The notes beneath the pieces are model-generated. The model did not search any database, was not told the origin of the DNA, and saw only the letters and a program-made list of their open reading frames with translations. Made by a program: the position numbers and the translations under genes. Positions 19,815 to 28,715 of a stretch of 64,000 nucleotides of DNA are shown piece by piece (position 1 is the first letter of the stretch; each line of letters begins with the position of its first letter). Source of the stretch: Catellatospora sichuanensis (GTDB lineage: Bacteria; Actinomycetota; Actinomycetes; Mycobacteriales; Micromonosporaceae); contig NZ_VIQO01000010.1 in assembly GCF_007483665.1 (NCBI RefSeq), forward strand, positions 326,846 through 390,845, given 5' to 3'.

Positions 19815-19862
19815 GAAGGGCACCTTCTACAACACATAGCGATGTGAAGGTGCCCTTCCTTT
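19811..19862. repeat. Palindromic element copy 2, probable bidirectional terminator
   Basis: GAAGGGCACCTTC and GAAGGTGCCCTTC arms (19815-19827 and 19846-19858) flank a middle that is nearly identical to the element at 2503-2546. It lies between the convergent ArsR-type gene and xylB and overlaps the regulator's stop region. Confidence 0.85.
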
Positions 19863-19863
19863 G

Positions 19864-21255
19864 TCAAGGGCGGGGGAGGGTGCGGTCGCGGGCTTCGGCG
19901 TAGCGGGCGCGGACGGTGGCGTGCGCGTCGGCCTCGAAGAGTTCGAGGCCGTCGAGGGTCCAGGCGGGGGCGGCTCCGGTGGTGATCCAGGCAGCCTGGC
20001 GGGCGGCGCCGTCGGCGACGTACTCACCGGGCGGGGGGACGGCGACGGGGCAGCCGAACACGGACGGGGCGATGCGGCGCACCGCCTCGGACTTCGCGCC
20101 GCCGCCGACCAGGAGCACCCGGTTGACGGTCGCGCCCTGGCCACGCAGGGCGTCGAGGCCGTCGGCCAGCGCGCAGAGCATGCCTTCGACGGCCGCGCGG
20201 GCCAGGTGCGCGGGGTTCGACGTGCCCAGGGTGAGGCCGTGCAGGGAGCCGGTCGCGTCGGGCTTGTTGGGGGTGCGCTCGCCCTCCAGGTAGGGCACCA
20301 GAACGAGGCCGTCGCTGCCGGCCGGGGCGGACAGGGCCAGCCGGGACAGCTCGGCGTGGTCGACGCCCAGCATGGTGGCGGCGGCGTCGAGCACGCGGGC
20401 GGCGTTGAGGGTGCAGACCAGGGGCAGGAAGTGGCCGGTGGCGTCGGCGAACCCGGCGACGGTGCCGGTGTCGTCGGCCGCGGGGACCGACGCGACGCTG
20501 AACACGGTGCCGGAGGTGCCGATGGAGACGATCACGTCGCCGGGCTGCGCGCCCACGCCGAGCGCGGCCGCGGCGTTGTCCCCGGCACCGGGGCCGAGCA
20601 GTGCGCCCGCCGGGGTCCGGCCGGGCGAGCCGTCGGGGCCGAGCACCGCGGGCAGCAGCAGCTCGCGGCCGAAGGCCAGCTTGAGCAGGTCGCGACGGTA
20701 TTCGCCGGTGCTGGGTGACCAGTAACCGGTGCCGGACGCGTCACTTCGGTCGGTGGCCAGTGCCGCGAGGTCCCCGGTGCCGCCCAGGCGCCAGGTGAGC
20801 CAGTCGTGCGGCAGGCAGACAGCCTCGGTGCGGGCGGCGTTGTCCGGCTCGTGCCGGGCCAGCCAGCGCAGCTTGGTGACGGTGAACGAGGCGACCGGCA
20901 CGCTGCCGACGGCGTCGGCCCAGGCGCGCGGGCCGCCGAGTTCGGCGACGAGGTCGTCGGCGGCCTGCGCGGACCGGGTGTCGTTCCAGAGCAGGGCGTC
21001 CCGGACGACCTGGCCGTCGGCGTCGAGGCAGACCATGCCGTGCTGCTGGCCGCCGACCGAGACCGCGGCGACGTCGTCCAGCCCGCCCGCCGCGGCGATC
21101 GCCGTCTGGAGGGCCTGCCACCAGGCGTCGGGCGGGCAGGACGTGCCGTCGGGGTGGCTCGCCCGCCCCTGGCGGACCAGCGCACCGGTGTCGGCGTCGC
21201 GGACCACCACCTTGCACGATTGGGTGGAGGAGTCGATGCCGGCGACGAGTGTCAT
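19864..21255 (-). CDS. xylB: Xylulokinase
   Basis: 463-residue FGGY-family kinase that phosphorylates D-xylulose to xylulose 5-phosphate for the pentose phosphate pathway. The N-terminal phosphate loop is [13 protein letters not shown], the substrate region [13 protein letters not shown], and the catalytic aspartate is in [22 protein letters not shown] and [14 protein letters not shown] complete the nucleotide site. The start ATG lies 5 bases after the GH31 stop, with AGGAG upstream, so the two are one operon: GH31 releases xylose and XylB completes its entry into metabolism. No xylose isomerase gene is in the window. Confidence 0.95.
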   Translation of the reverse strand: MTLVAGIDSSTQSCKVVVRDADTGALVRQGRASHPDGTSCPPDAWWQALQTAIAAAGGLDDVAAVSVGGQQHGMVCLDADGQVVRDALLWNDTRSAQAADDLVAELGGPRAWADAVGSVPVASFTVTKLRWLARHEPDNAARTEAVCLPHDWLTWRLGGTGDLAALATDRSDASGTGYWSPSTGEYRRDLLKLAFGRELLLPAVLGPDGSPGRTPAGALLGPGAGDNAAAALGVGAQPGDVIVSIGTSGTVFSVASVPAADDTGTVAGFADATGHFLPLVCTLNAARVLDAAATMLGVDHAELSRLALSAPAGSDGLVLVPYLEGERTPNKPDATGSLHGLTLGTSNPAHLARAAVEGMLCALADGLDALRGQGATVNRVLLVGGGAKSEAVRRIAPSVFGCPVAVPPPGEYVADGAARQAAWITTGAAPAWTLDGLELFEADAHATVRARYAEARDRTLPRP

Positions 21256-21260
21256 GGGGT

Positions 21261-23621
21261 TCAGTCTCCTGGTGCCTGCCAGGTCGCCGTGAGCAGGCCG
21301 TCCACCGGGCCCAGCGTGGCCCGCACGCCGTTGACCAGCACGGTGGCCGGAGGGGTGCCGCCGGCGACGCTGGGGAACGCGATCGCCGTGACCCGGGCCG
21401 GCCCGGCGATGGTCACCGTGAGCGTATCCCCGTCCCGCCGCGCCGCGACAGTGCTTACGAAACCGTCGTCCCGGATCTCGGACATGGCGTCGCCGCCGCC
21501 GAAGCTGAGCAGCGTGAGCTGCTCCCATGGCCCGTCGGCCAGGTGCGCGGCGGGCGCGGTGACCGGCACGAGGGCGTCGCGGCGCACCCACAGCGGCAGC
21601 TGCGTCAGCGGGGGCGCGACCCGCAGCGTGACGCCGCCGCCGACCACGTCGCCGCTCCACCAGTCGACCCACTCGCCCGGCGGCAGGTAGACGTCGCGCT
21701 GCTGGCTCGCGCTGATCATGGGGGCGACCAGTAGATCCTGTCCGAGCCGGTACACGTGCTCGGCCCGCCACGAGGCCGCGTCCGAGGGGGAGTCCACGGA
21801 CAGCGCGCGCATCATCGGCTCGCCGGTCTCCGCCGAGCGCAGCGCGGTCGAGTACAGGTAGGGCAGCAGCCGGTAGCGCAGCCGCAGCGCCTCGATCACG
21901 TCCGCTTCGACCGCCGGGAAGCGCCACGGTTCGCGGGTGGTCGTGCCGTGGAAGCGCACCAGCGGCGACAGCGCCCCGAACTGGGCCCAGCGCAGGTAGA
22001 GGTCGTCGCTGGGCACGCCGCAGAAGCCGCCGCTGTCGTGCGACCAGTACGGCACGCCGGACAGCCCGTGCGCGAGCCCGCCGTTCATGGACGACGCCAG
22101 CGCCTCGTACGAGCACATCGTGTCGCCGCCCCACTGCGCGGCGTGGCGCTGCCCGCCCAGGTACGAGGAACGCCCCCAGACCATGGAGTGCCCGTGCACC
22201 TCGCGGGTGACCTCGCTGACCGCGTCGTTGAACAGCAGGGCGTACACGTTGTGCAGCTCGGTGCCGGTCATGCCGTTGAACGCGACCGCGTCGGCGGGCA
22301 CGCCCTCGGCGAAGTCGGTCTTGAACACGTCCACGCCCTGCCGGGCCAGCGGCCGGAGCAGGTCCTGGAACCAGGCGGTCGCCTCCGGGTTGGTGAAGTC
22401 GACGATGCCGCCGGCGGGGAACGTGCCGTGCCAGGAGTCGGCGACGTACACCGCCCCGTCGGCCCGGCGCAGCAGGAAGCCCCGCTCGGCGGCCTCGGCG
22501 AAGCGGTCGGTGCGGTGCGACAGGTACGAGTTCATCCACACGCACACCCGGAAGCCCTGCTCGTGCAGGGTGGCCAGCATGCCGTCCGGGTCGGGGAACG
22601 CCTCGGCGTCCCACAGCAGGTGCGACCAGGTGCCCTCGGCCTGCCAGTAGGTGTCCAGGTGCAGCACGTCGCAGGGGATGCCGTGCGCACGGATGGTCGC
22701 CGCGCGGGCCAGCACCTGCTCCTGCGTGTCGCGGCAGAAGCCCGACGAGATCCAGGAGCCGAACGCCCACTTCGGCGGGCAGGTCGGGCGGCCGGTGAGC
22801 GCGTTGTAGCGGGCCAGCACGTCGGCGGGGGTGGGCCCGGCGAGCACGTAGTACTCGATCAGGTCGTCCGGGACGATCAGCTGGGTGACGCTGCCGGTGG
22901 ACGCGCCGAAGTCGAACTCCACCGGCAGGCCGGAGTCGACCACGATGCCGTAGCCCTTGCTGGACTGGTAGAACGGCACGTTCTTGTAGGCCCGGTCGGA
23001 CTCGCTGCCGAAGGCGTCGAAGTTCCACATCACGGGTCGCTGGCCACGCAGGTTCAGCGCGGTGAAGCGTTCCCCGGTGCCGGACAGCACCTCGTCGGCG
23101 GGCAGCGTGAAGCTCTCGTGATACGCCACGATCTGCCCGTCCACCCGGGAGCAGCCCAGGGGCAGGGTGCGCATGCGGCCGGAGATGTCGGTGAGGCCGG
23201 GGTCCGCGCCCAGCAGCCGACTGCCGTCGGCATCGTGGAAGGACAGCCGCCACGGGCTCAGCGTCACCTCGGCGGTCAGCGGACCGGCCGTGACGGACAC
23301 GGTGTTCTCGCCGGTCACCACGGTGGCCACCGCACCCGGGTCGGGCTGGGTGAGCGGGAGCAGCCGGGCGCTGCGGCTGCGCGCGCCGGCCTCCTCGGAC
23401 AGGCGTACCCGCAGCATGCCGTCGCCGGCCGCGCCGATGTGCAGCTGCAGCGTGGTGCCGGCGTCGGTGTGCGCGTGCAACGTCGCGCCGACGGAGTCCT
23501 TTCCGGTCAGCTCGGCCCACACGACGGTCTCCGGGCCGGCCTCGCCGTACGCACGGCGGGGCAGTTCCGGCGGGTCGGCGGAGAAGTACTCGTGGGCAAC
23601 CAGTGGTGGGCGGAACGGCAT
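21261..23621 (-). CDS. GH31 alpha-xylosidase (YicI-like)
   Basis: 786 residues, no signal peptide, so it acts on imported oligosaccharides. It removes alpha-1,6-xylose from the non-reducing end of xyloglucan oligosaccharides. The N-terminal beta domain is followed by the barrel with [17 protein letters not shown], then [10 protein letters not shown] containing the nucleophile (near Asp436), and [20 protein letters not shown]. The KTDFAEGVP context and FCRD motif favour alpha-xylosidase over alpha-glucosidase. The ATG at 23621 begins MPFRPP. It heads a two-gene operon with xylB and is divergent from GH42 across a region with ROK-type and palindromic operators. Confidence 0.93.
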   Translation of the reverse strand: MPFRPPLVAHEYFSADPPELPRRAYGEAGPETVVWAELTGKDSVGATLHAHTDAGTTLQLHIGAAGDGMLRVRLSEEAGARSRSARLLPLTQPDPGAVATVVTGENTVSVTAGPLTAEVTLSPWRLSFHDADGSRLLGADPGLTDISGRMRTLPLGCSRVDGQIVAYHESFTLPADEVLSGTGERFTALNLRGQRPVMWNFDAFGSESDRAYKNVPFYQSSKGYGIVVDSGLPVEFDFGASTGSVTQLIVPDDLIEYYVLAGPTPADVLARYNALTGRPTCPPKWAFGSWISSGFCRDTQEQVLARAATIRAHGIPCDVLHLDTYWQAEGTWSHLLWDAEAFPDPDGMLATLHEQGFRVCVWMNSYLSHRTDRFAEAAERGFLLRRADGAVYVADSWHGTFPAGGIVDFTNPEATAWFQDLLRPLARQGVDVFKTDFAEGVPADAVAFNGMTGTELHNVYALLFNDAVSEVTREVHGHSMVWGRSSYLGGQRHAAQWGGDTMCSYEALASSMNGGLAHGLSGVPYWSHDSGGFCGVPSDDLYLRWAQFGALSPLVRFHGTTTREPWRFPAVEADVIEALRLRYRLLPYLYSTALRSAETGEPMMRALSVDSPSDAASWRAEHVYRLGQDLLVAPMISASQQRDVYLPPGEWVDWWSGDVVGGGVTLRVAPPLTQLPLWVRRDALVPVTAPAAHLADGPWEQLTLLSFGGGDAMSEIRDDGFVSTVAARRDGDTLTVTIAGPARVTAIAFPSVAGGTPPATVLVNGVRATLGPVDGLLTATWQAPGD

Positions 23622-23661
23622 GATCGGCTCCCAGTGCGGCGTCTACTGCAGGTACAACATT

Positions 23662-23688
23662 TTTAGTTTTCCGTGTAGCCAAACAAAC
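23662..23688. promoter_or_regulatory. ROK-type operator between GH31 and GH42
   Basis: On the minus strand it reads GTTTGTTTGG, an 11-base spacer and AAACTAAA, matching the operator at 12594-12622 in both half-sites and spacing. It is about 40 bases upstream of the GH31 start. Confidence 0.65.
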
Positions 23689-23702
23689 GTCAACGGTTGA
23701 CG
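23688..23702. promoter_or_regulatory. 15-bp perfect inverted repeat upstream of GH42
   Basis: CGTCAACGGTTGACG has 7-base arms around one central base. It overlaps the end of the ROK-type operator and lies about 30 bases before the GH42 GTG. Confidence 0.55.
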
Positions 23703-23732
23703 CCCCCTCCACCTCCCTCTAATTTGGCCGGG

Positions 23733-25703
23733 GTGCCGACAAAGTCGTTCTTCCACGGTGCGGACTGGAATCCGGAGCAGTGGCCCGAGCAGGTCCGGGC
23801 AGAGGACCTCGCCCTCATGCGCGAGGCCCGCGTCACCGCGGCCACCGTCGGAGTGTTCAGCTGGTCACGCCTGGAGCCGACCCCGGGGGTGTACGACTTC
23901 GGCTGGCTGGACCGGGTGCTCGACGGCCTGCACGACCACGGCATCGGCGCGGTGCTGGCCACCCCGACCGCCTCCCCGCCGCCCTGGTTCACCCTGGCCC
24001 ACCCGGGTGCGCTGGCGACGCGGCGCGACGGTGTACGCCTGGTCCACGGCTCCCGCGACACCTACTGCGTCAACGCGCCCGCATACCGCGCCGCGAGCCT
24101 GCGGATCGCGTCCGCGCTGGCCGGGCGCTACGCCCGGCACCCCGCCGTGCGGCTGTGGCACGTGCACAACGAGTACGGCACCTGGTGCTTCTGCGACCAT
24201 TGCGCCCGCGCCTTCCGGGGCTGGCTGCGCGCGCGCCACGGCACCCTCGACGCGCTCAACGACGCCTGGACCGCGGACTTCTGGAGCCAGCGCCACACCG
24301 ACTGGGCGCAGGTGCTCCCGCCGCGCGCCACGCAGTACCTCGGCAATCCCGCTCAGGAACTGGACTACCGGCGCTTCCTGTCCGACAGCATGCTGGCCGC
24401 CTTCGCCGAACAGCGTGACGCGATCAAGGCAGTCGCCCCGGAGGCACAGGTCACCACGAACTTCGTGCTCGGCGGCTGGGTGCCGGTCGACCACGCCCGC
24501 TGGTCCCACGAGGTCGACCTGGTCGCCATCGACCACTACCCGTCCTCGCTGGACGGCGTTCCTGCCCAGAGCGCGTTCGCGGCCGACGCCGCGCGGGGCT
24601 GGTCGGCCGCGGCCGGGCACGGCGGCAGCTGGCTGCTGATGGAGCATGCCCCGGCCCACGTCACCGAAAACGGCGTACAGCGCCGCAAACCCCCCGGCAT
24701 GCTGGCCCGCACCGCCCTCGGCCACATCGCCCGCGGCTCGCAGGGCGCGATGTACTTCCAGTGGCGGGCGAGCACCGGCGGCGCCGAACAATGGCACAGC
24801 GCGATCGTCGGCCACTCCGGCCCCGCCACCCGCACCTACCACGAGTTCCGCGCCCTCGGCGAAACCCTCGCGAGCGAAGGAAGGGCACCTTCTTGTCGCT
24901 CCGCGTACAAGAAGGTGCCCTTCCAAACCGGCGAAGCCGGTTCGCCTGCGGCTGGTGCCGGCGACAGAGGGGTGGCGGTGTGGTTCGACGAGGTGTGCGG
25001 GTGGGCGGTCGGGGCGTCTCATCTGCCTGCGCCGCTGGACTATCAAGGTGTCGTCGAGGGTTGGCATCGGGCGCTGTGGCGGCACGGGTATCCGGTCGAC
25101 GTCGTGCCGCCCACGGCGACCCTCGCGGGGTACCGGGTGCTGGTCGTGCCGGCGGCGTACCTGCTCACCGACGAGTCCGCACGCAGGTTGGACGAGTACG
25201 TGCGCGAAGGCGGGCACCTGGTGGTGACCTACCTGTCCGGGATCGTGGACGAGCACCTGCGGGTGCGGGTCGGCGGCTACCCGGGCGCGCTGCGGGACCT
25301 GCTCGGGATCCGGGTCGAGGAGCTCGACCCGCTACCACCCGGCGTGGTGGTCACGCTCGACAACGGCGACGCCGTCACGGGCTGGACCGAGCACCTGACC
25401 GCGCCGGATGCGGAGGTGCTCGTCCGCCACGCGGTCGGCCGTCCTGCCGTCACCCGGCGTGAACACGGTGTGGGGCTTGCGTACTACGTGTCCTGCGCCC
25501 TGGACGAGGCGGCGACGGCACGTCTGCTGGATGGGGTCTGCGCCGCCGCCGGGGTGGCCCCGATCCTGCCCGGCCTGCCTGACGGTGTGGAGGCGGTCCG
25601 CACCGCTGACGGGGTCTGGCTCTTCAACCACACGGACGAGCCGTACGACATCGCGGGCCGGGTCCTTGCCGGGGGTACCGTGACGCGGCTTCCTCACCCA
25701 TAG
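23733..25703 (+). CDS. GH42 beta-galactosidase with an in-frame palindromic insertion
   Basis: 656 residues, cytoplasmic. The barrel (about 1-375) starts with FFHGADWNPEQWPEQV. The acid/base is Glu147 in HNEYG, followed by the CFCDHC cysteine cluster of GH42, and the nucleophile is Glu304 in LLMEHAP. The trimerisation domain (about 410-590) contains YRVLVVPAAYLLTDE and a small C-terminal beta domain follows. It would remove galactosyl side chains from xyloglucan oligosaccharides before alpha-xylosidase acts. Residues about 383-405 are encoded by a palindromic repeat inserted without frame loss, at the barrel/trimerisation linker. The GTG at 23733 is chosen because the GH42 fold starts there; its ribosome binding site is weak, and a TTG at 23697 is the alternative. 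Confidence 0.92.
   Translation: MPTKSFFHGADWNPEQWPEQVRAEDLALMREARVTAATVGVFSWSRLEPTPGVYDFGWLDRVLDGLHDHGIGAVLATPTASPPPWFTLAHPGALATRRDGVRLVHGSRDTYCVNAPAYRAASLRIASALAGRYARHPAVRLWHVHNEYGTWCFCDHCARAFRGWLRARHGTLDALNDAWTADFWSQRHTDWAQVLPPRATQYLGNPAQELDYRRFLSDSMLAAFAEQRDAIKAVAPEAQVTTNFVLGGWVPVDHARWSHEVDLVAIDHYPSSLDGVPAQSAFAADAARGWSAAAGHGGSWLLMEHAPAHVTENGVQRRKPPGMLARTALGHIARGSQGAMYFQWRASTGGAEQWHSAIVGHSGPATRTYHEFRALGETLASEGRAPSCRSAYKKVPFQTGEAGSPAAGAGDRGVAVWFDEVCGWAVGASHLPAPLDYQGVVEGWHRALWRHGYPVDVVPPTATLAGYRVLVVPAAYLLTDESARRLDEYVREGGHLVVTYLSGIVDEHLRVRVGGYPGALRDLLGIRVEELDPLPPGVVVTLDNGDAVTGWTEHLTAPDAEVLVRHAVGRPAVTRREHGVGLAYYVSCALDEAATARLLDGVCAAAGVAPILPGLPDGVEAVRTADGVWLFNHTDEPYDIAGRVLAGGTVTRLPHP
24879..24942. 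repeat. Palindromic element copy 3, inside the GH42 coding sequence
   Basis: Eighteen-base perfect arms (24879-24896 and 24907-24924) share GGAAGGGCACCTTC with the elements at 2503 and 19811. A second small palindrome, AACCGG/CCGGTT, follows at 24926-24942. The insertion keeps the reading frame open. Confidence 0.83.
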
Positions 25704-25749
25704 CAGCCATTACACGGAAATCTCTACCAGTCGCGCGCCTTCGAAGTGA

Positions 25750-25795
25750 ATCTTGTGCAGTTGTTGCGCCCAGGGCGACACAAACTGCACAAGAT
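25750..25795. terminator. Two-stage hairpin between convergent genes
   Basis: Thirteen-base perfect arms (ATCTTGTGCAGTT and complement, 25750-25762 and 25783-25795) enclose CGCC/GGCG pairing. It lies about 50 bases after the GH42 stop and just beyond the end of the minus-strand frameshifted gene. Confidence 0.7.
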
Positions 25796-25807
25796 CTAAC
25801 GCAGTGG

Positions 25808-26534
25808 TCAATCGGGCGGCGGGACCCCGGGCAGGGCGGCCAGGGAGGCCGACAGCCGGCGGGTAAACCTGTCGACCTCCACGCGGTCGTAGCCGCCGGC
25901 CGCGAGCGGGTGCGGCGGGAGCAGTTCGACGGCCAGGTCGCGCCGGTCGTACCAGGCGGTCGACACCAGCATGTCCCGCCCGCGCCGGATGACGTCGTCC
26001 ACGTGCGCGCGGTCGTAGCCGAGCGGCCGCACCGTGAAAGCCTGCGGCGTGAACACCGTGCGCAGCAACGTGCGTCCGTCGACGAACCGGCCATCGCCGA
26101 GCAGCGTCAGCATCGCGACCACCGCCTGCTGCTTGTCGCGGATCAACGCGAGGGCTGCGGGCGGTCAGTGGCAGCCCGAGGTCCACGTCGGGTCCCGGCA
26201 CCAGCAGCAACCTGGCTTCCGGCTTACGGACCCGGAACATCCCGAACCCGGGCGGCGACTGCTCCAGGATCAGCATGTCGATCTCGGACCAGGCCGGTGC
26301 GATCTCATAGGCGCGGTGGCGGATCGTCAGGCCGCGCTCGTCGATGCGGAACCGGAACGGCCGCAGCCGGGTCCGCAGCATCAGCACGGCCGCCGTCAGG
26401 TACAACGCCGCCATGAACAGCCGGGTGAACCGGCTGCTCCAGCTGTCATCCGTCGCTACGAACACCAGCTCGATGATTACCGCACCGAACCCCGCCACCG
26501 GGAAGCCCCAATGCGGGCCGGGCCGCAGTTCCAT
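25808..26534 (-). pseudogene. Frameshifted membrane protein with DivIVA-like motifs
   Basis: The ATG at 26534 has AGGA 8 bases upstream and gives two membrane helices, then a soluble stretch through RLLLVPGPDVDLGLPLTA. The frame then shifts: removing one G from the run at 26159-26161 joins it to ALALIRDKQQAVVAMLTLLG and continues to the stop at 25808. The restored protein would have about 241 residues. Its C-terminal part holds two DivIVA-like motifs, GYDRAHVDDVI and GYDRVEVDRFT. The middle resembles the neighbouring gene at 26707-27069. A sequencing error in a G-run is as likely as real inactivation. Function unknown. Confidence 0.7.
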
Positions 26535-26706
26535 CCGGGCGTCCTACTCGTGGTCGATCAGGCCGAGCCGGCCTGGCAGCCGCCTCTGGTGGTGCTGTCG
26601 CATCGTCCGTACCCCCGTCTCCGTTGGCCGTGCCGGTGGCACGGTAGCCGGGCTGCGCCAGGCGGCGACTCGGCCGAAACGCTCGATCTCGGTGGACGGC
26701 CCCGGT

Positions 26707-27069
26707 TCAGGCGAGGCGGTGGTCGATGAAGCGGTCGCCGCCGTAGGTCGCGAGCGCCGCCGCGATCTGGTCCGGCGTGTCCTTCACCTTTGCCAGGTCG
26801 AGCAGGACCCGGCAGGGGCGGCCGTCGACCGGGTTGGGCGCGTGCACCAGCGCCCGGTCGAGCAGGGCGCCCGCGACCGGCACGAGCAGGAGGCGGCACA
26901 CGATGCGGCCGTCGGCGACGGCCGGTCCCTGGTGCAGGATGACGGATTCCACCTGTGACCAGAGCACCTCGGTCGCCCAGTCACCGCGGGCCAGCGCCAG
27001 ACCGTGCGCATCGACCCGTATGCCGTGCGCGCGGCTGCGCCAACGCAGGTACTTCCTGAGCCGCCTCAT
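26707..27069 (-). CDS. Hypothetical protein, short paralogue of the frameshifted neighbour
   Basis: 120 residues, basic N-terminus (MRRLRKYLRWRSR), no membrane helix. It aligns with the middle of the frameshifted gene: RVDAHGLAL against RIDERGLTI, then LLLVP and AALATYGGDRFID against AMLTLLGDGRFVD. It lacks that gene's N-terminal helices and C-terminal DivIVA-like motifs. The ATG has CCGGAG 5 bases upstream. Function not recognised; it probably arose by tandem duplication. Confidence 0.7.
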   Translation of the reverse strand: MRRLRKYLRWRSRAHGIRVDAHGLALARGDWATEVLWSQVESVILHQGPAVADGRIVCRLLLVPVAGALLDRALVHAPNPVDGRPCRVLLDLAKVKDTPDQIAAALATYGGDRFIDHRLA

Positions 27070-27132
27070 GAATGCTCCGGTTCCCCGCCCCGTCGTCCGT
27101 CGGGCACATGTTAGGGGACGGAGCCAGCGGAG

Positions 27133-28542
27133 TCAGCCGGTGCGTTCGATCTCGCCGGGGCGCCAGGTCTGGTCGTACCAGGCCTGGAGCGGGCCGTAGA
27201 GGCGCAGGAGGGTGAACCAGTGTTTGCCGGGCACGGTCTGGATCCAGTTCGACTCCCGGCCGGTCGGCGGCGTCGGGCCGAAGTACACGTCGGTGGTGCC
27301 GTCGGCGTTGGCCTCGACCGTGCCGGACAGGCTGCTCACGCTCGGGTACGGGGTGTCGGTGACGAGCAGTGAGCGGGTCTGGCAGTCGTACAGGCATACC
27401 GACCAGAACGTCTTCGCGGGAATGTGCCGCGGCAGATGCAGCCGGTACGAGCGCCCGCCGTCGAGCCACTGCCCGTCGGCGTCCTCGGCGGTATAGGCGT
27501 ACGCGGAGCCGGTGCCCGCGGGTGACGCCGCCATCGCGGGCGTGACCACCGTGGCGAGGTAGTGGAACATCGCGCGGGCGTCGAGCAGGCGGGCGCCCTC
27601 GCGCAGGAACTCGTGGCTGCCGCCGACGAAGACCCGCTTCCAGGAGGAGTCCGGGTAGTGGTAGGCCTCCGGATCGCGCGGGCGGAACGCCAGCGCACGG
27701 GCGATGCCCGCGCCCAGCGGGGCGGCCTTGGCCAGTATCGTACGCAGCCGCTGGTCGGGGCCGAACACGTCACCCTTGACGATGCCGATGCTCGCCAGGA
27801 TGCCGCGCCTTTCGGGGTCGAGCGACTCCAGCGGCTCCTCCTGGACCACCACGTCGACCTCGTCGTAGAACGTCGCGTCGTTGGCGTGCACGGTGTTGTG
27901 GGGCCGGTCGGCGAGGTTGACGAACTCGTTCGGCGGCGGGTAGGCGGCCTGGGCCAGCGGGTACACCCGAACCTTCCTGATCGCCTCGACGCCGTCGAGG
28001 GCCCGGAACATGGCCCAGTTGGTGAAGGTCGGGCTGCGGAAGATGTAGTAGCCGTCGGGCACCTCGTCCTCGTGGTCCGGGGGCAGGAACAGGTACTTGC
28101 CGCCCCTGCCCTGGTCGGGTCCGGCCAGGCCCAGGTCGGTGACGTAGCGGAACCAGAAGTCGTCGACGACGCACAGCGAGTTCGGCGGCACCTCGACCAC
28201 CGTCGGCCCGTCGGTGTCGAGGTCCAGGAAGGTGTGGCCGTACGTGGTGTCGGTGTTGGGGGTCAGGTAGACGCTGGTGGAGTTGAACCGCGGGTCGGTG
28301 ATGCCGATCTGGCGGGCCGAGGTGACGCCCACGTTGCGCAGGCCGGCCCGCATCGCCGCGAGCGACGCGCCGGGCATGGCGACCAGGAACGCCTCGACCG
28401 CGCGGACCAGGTCGAGCGCGTCGAAGAGCCCGTCGACGCTGTCCGCGGTGGGCAGGCCGTCGTGGAAGGTGAACTGCCCGAGCGGGGTGTCCAACGTCTC
28501 GGGCATGCCGATGGCGGCCAGGATCTCCTTCGGAATGGACAT
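27133..28542 (-). CDS. DUF1254/DUF1214 domain protein
   Basis: 469 residues. The N-terminal DUF1254 region (about 40-180) has NSTSVYLTPNTDTTYGHTFL. The C-terminal DUF1214 region (about 330-460) has WSVCLYDCQTRSLLV and ESNWIQTVPGKHWFTLLRLY. Unlike many members it has no export signal, so it is probably cytoplasmic. The ATG at 28542 is chosen for GAGAGG 8 bases upstream; a GTG 9 bases earlier is less likely. The biochemical function of the family is unknown. No operon partner is evident. Confidence 0.9.
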   Translation of the reverse strand: MSIPKEILAAIGMPETLDTPLGQFTFHDGLPTADSVDGLFDALDLVRAVEAFLVAMPGASLAAMRAGLRNVGVTSARQIGITDPRFNSTSVYLTPNTDTTYGHTFLDLDTDGPTVVEVPPNSLCVVDDFWFRYVTDLGLAGPDQGRGGKYLFLPPDHEDEVPDGYYIFRSPTFTNWAMFRALDGVEAIRKVRVYPLAQAAYPPPNEFVNLADRPHNTVHANDATFYDEVDVVVQEEPLESLDPERRGILASIGIVKGDVFGPDQRLRTILAKAAPLGAGIARALAFRPRDPEAYHYPDSSWKRVFVGGSHEFLREGARLLDARAMFHYLATVVTPAMAASPAGTGSAYAYTAEDADGQWLDGGRSYRLHLPRHIPAKTFWSVCLYDCQTRSLLVTDTPYPSVSSLSGTVEANADGTTDVYFGPTPPTGRESNWIQTVPGKHWFTLLRLYGPLQAWYDQTWRPGEIERTG

Positions 28543-28715
28543 GACCCGCACCTCTCACGCGGCCGCGCACCGCGCCTTACCGCACGGTACGCAGAGATGA
28601 TGCGATATGTCCCGGGTATGCGAAGGATGTGTGCATCGGGCGGCTGGGTGATCCGGCGTGGCGCGGAGCCCGGTGTCCGAAGGCGAACCGGCGCGGCCGG
28701 TGACCGGCTCGGCGG

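Noticed and set aside
21756..23666. Long plus-strand open frame opposite GH31
   Set aside because: Antisense shadow; no ribosome binding site or recognisable protein, while the minus strand encodes a complete GH31.
19864..23712. Single minus-strand frame joining xylB with a further 800 codons upstream
   Set aside because: The upstream part overlaps GH31 in another frame and has no homology; xylB has its own ATG and ribosome binding site at 21255.
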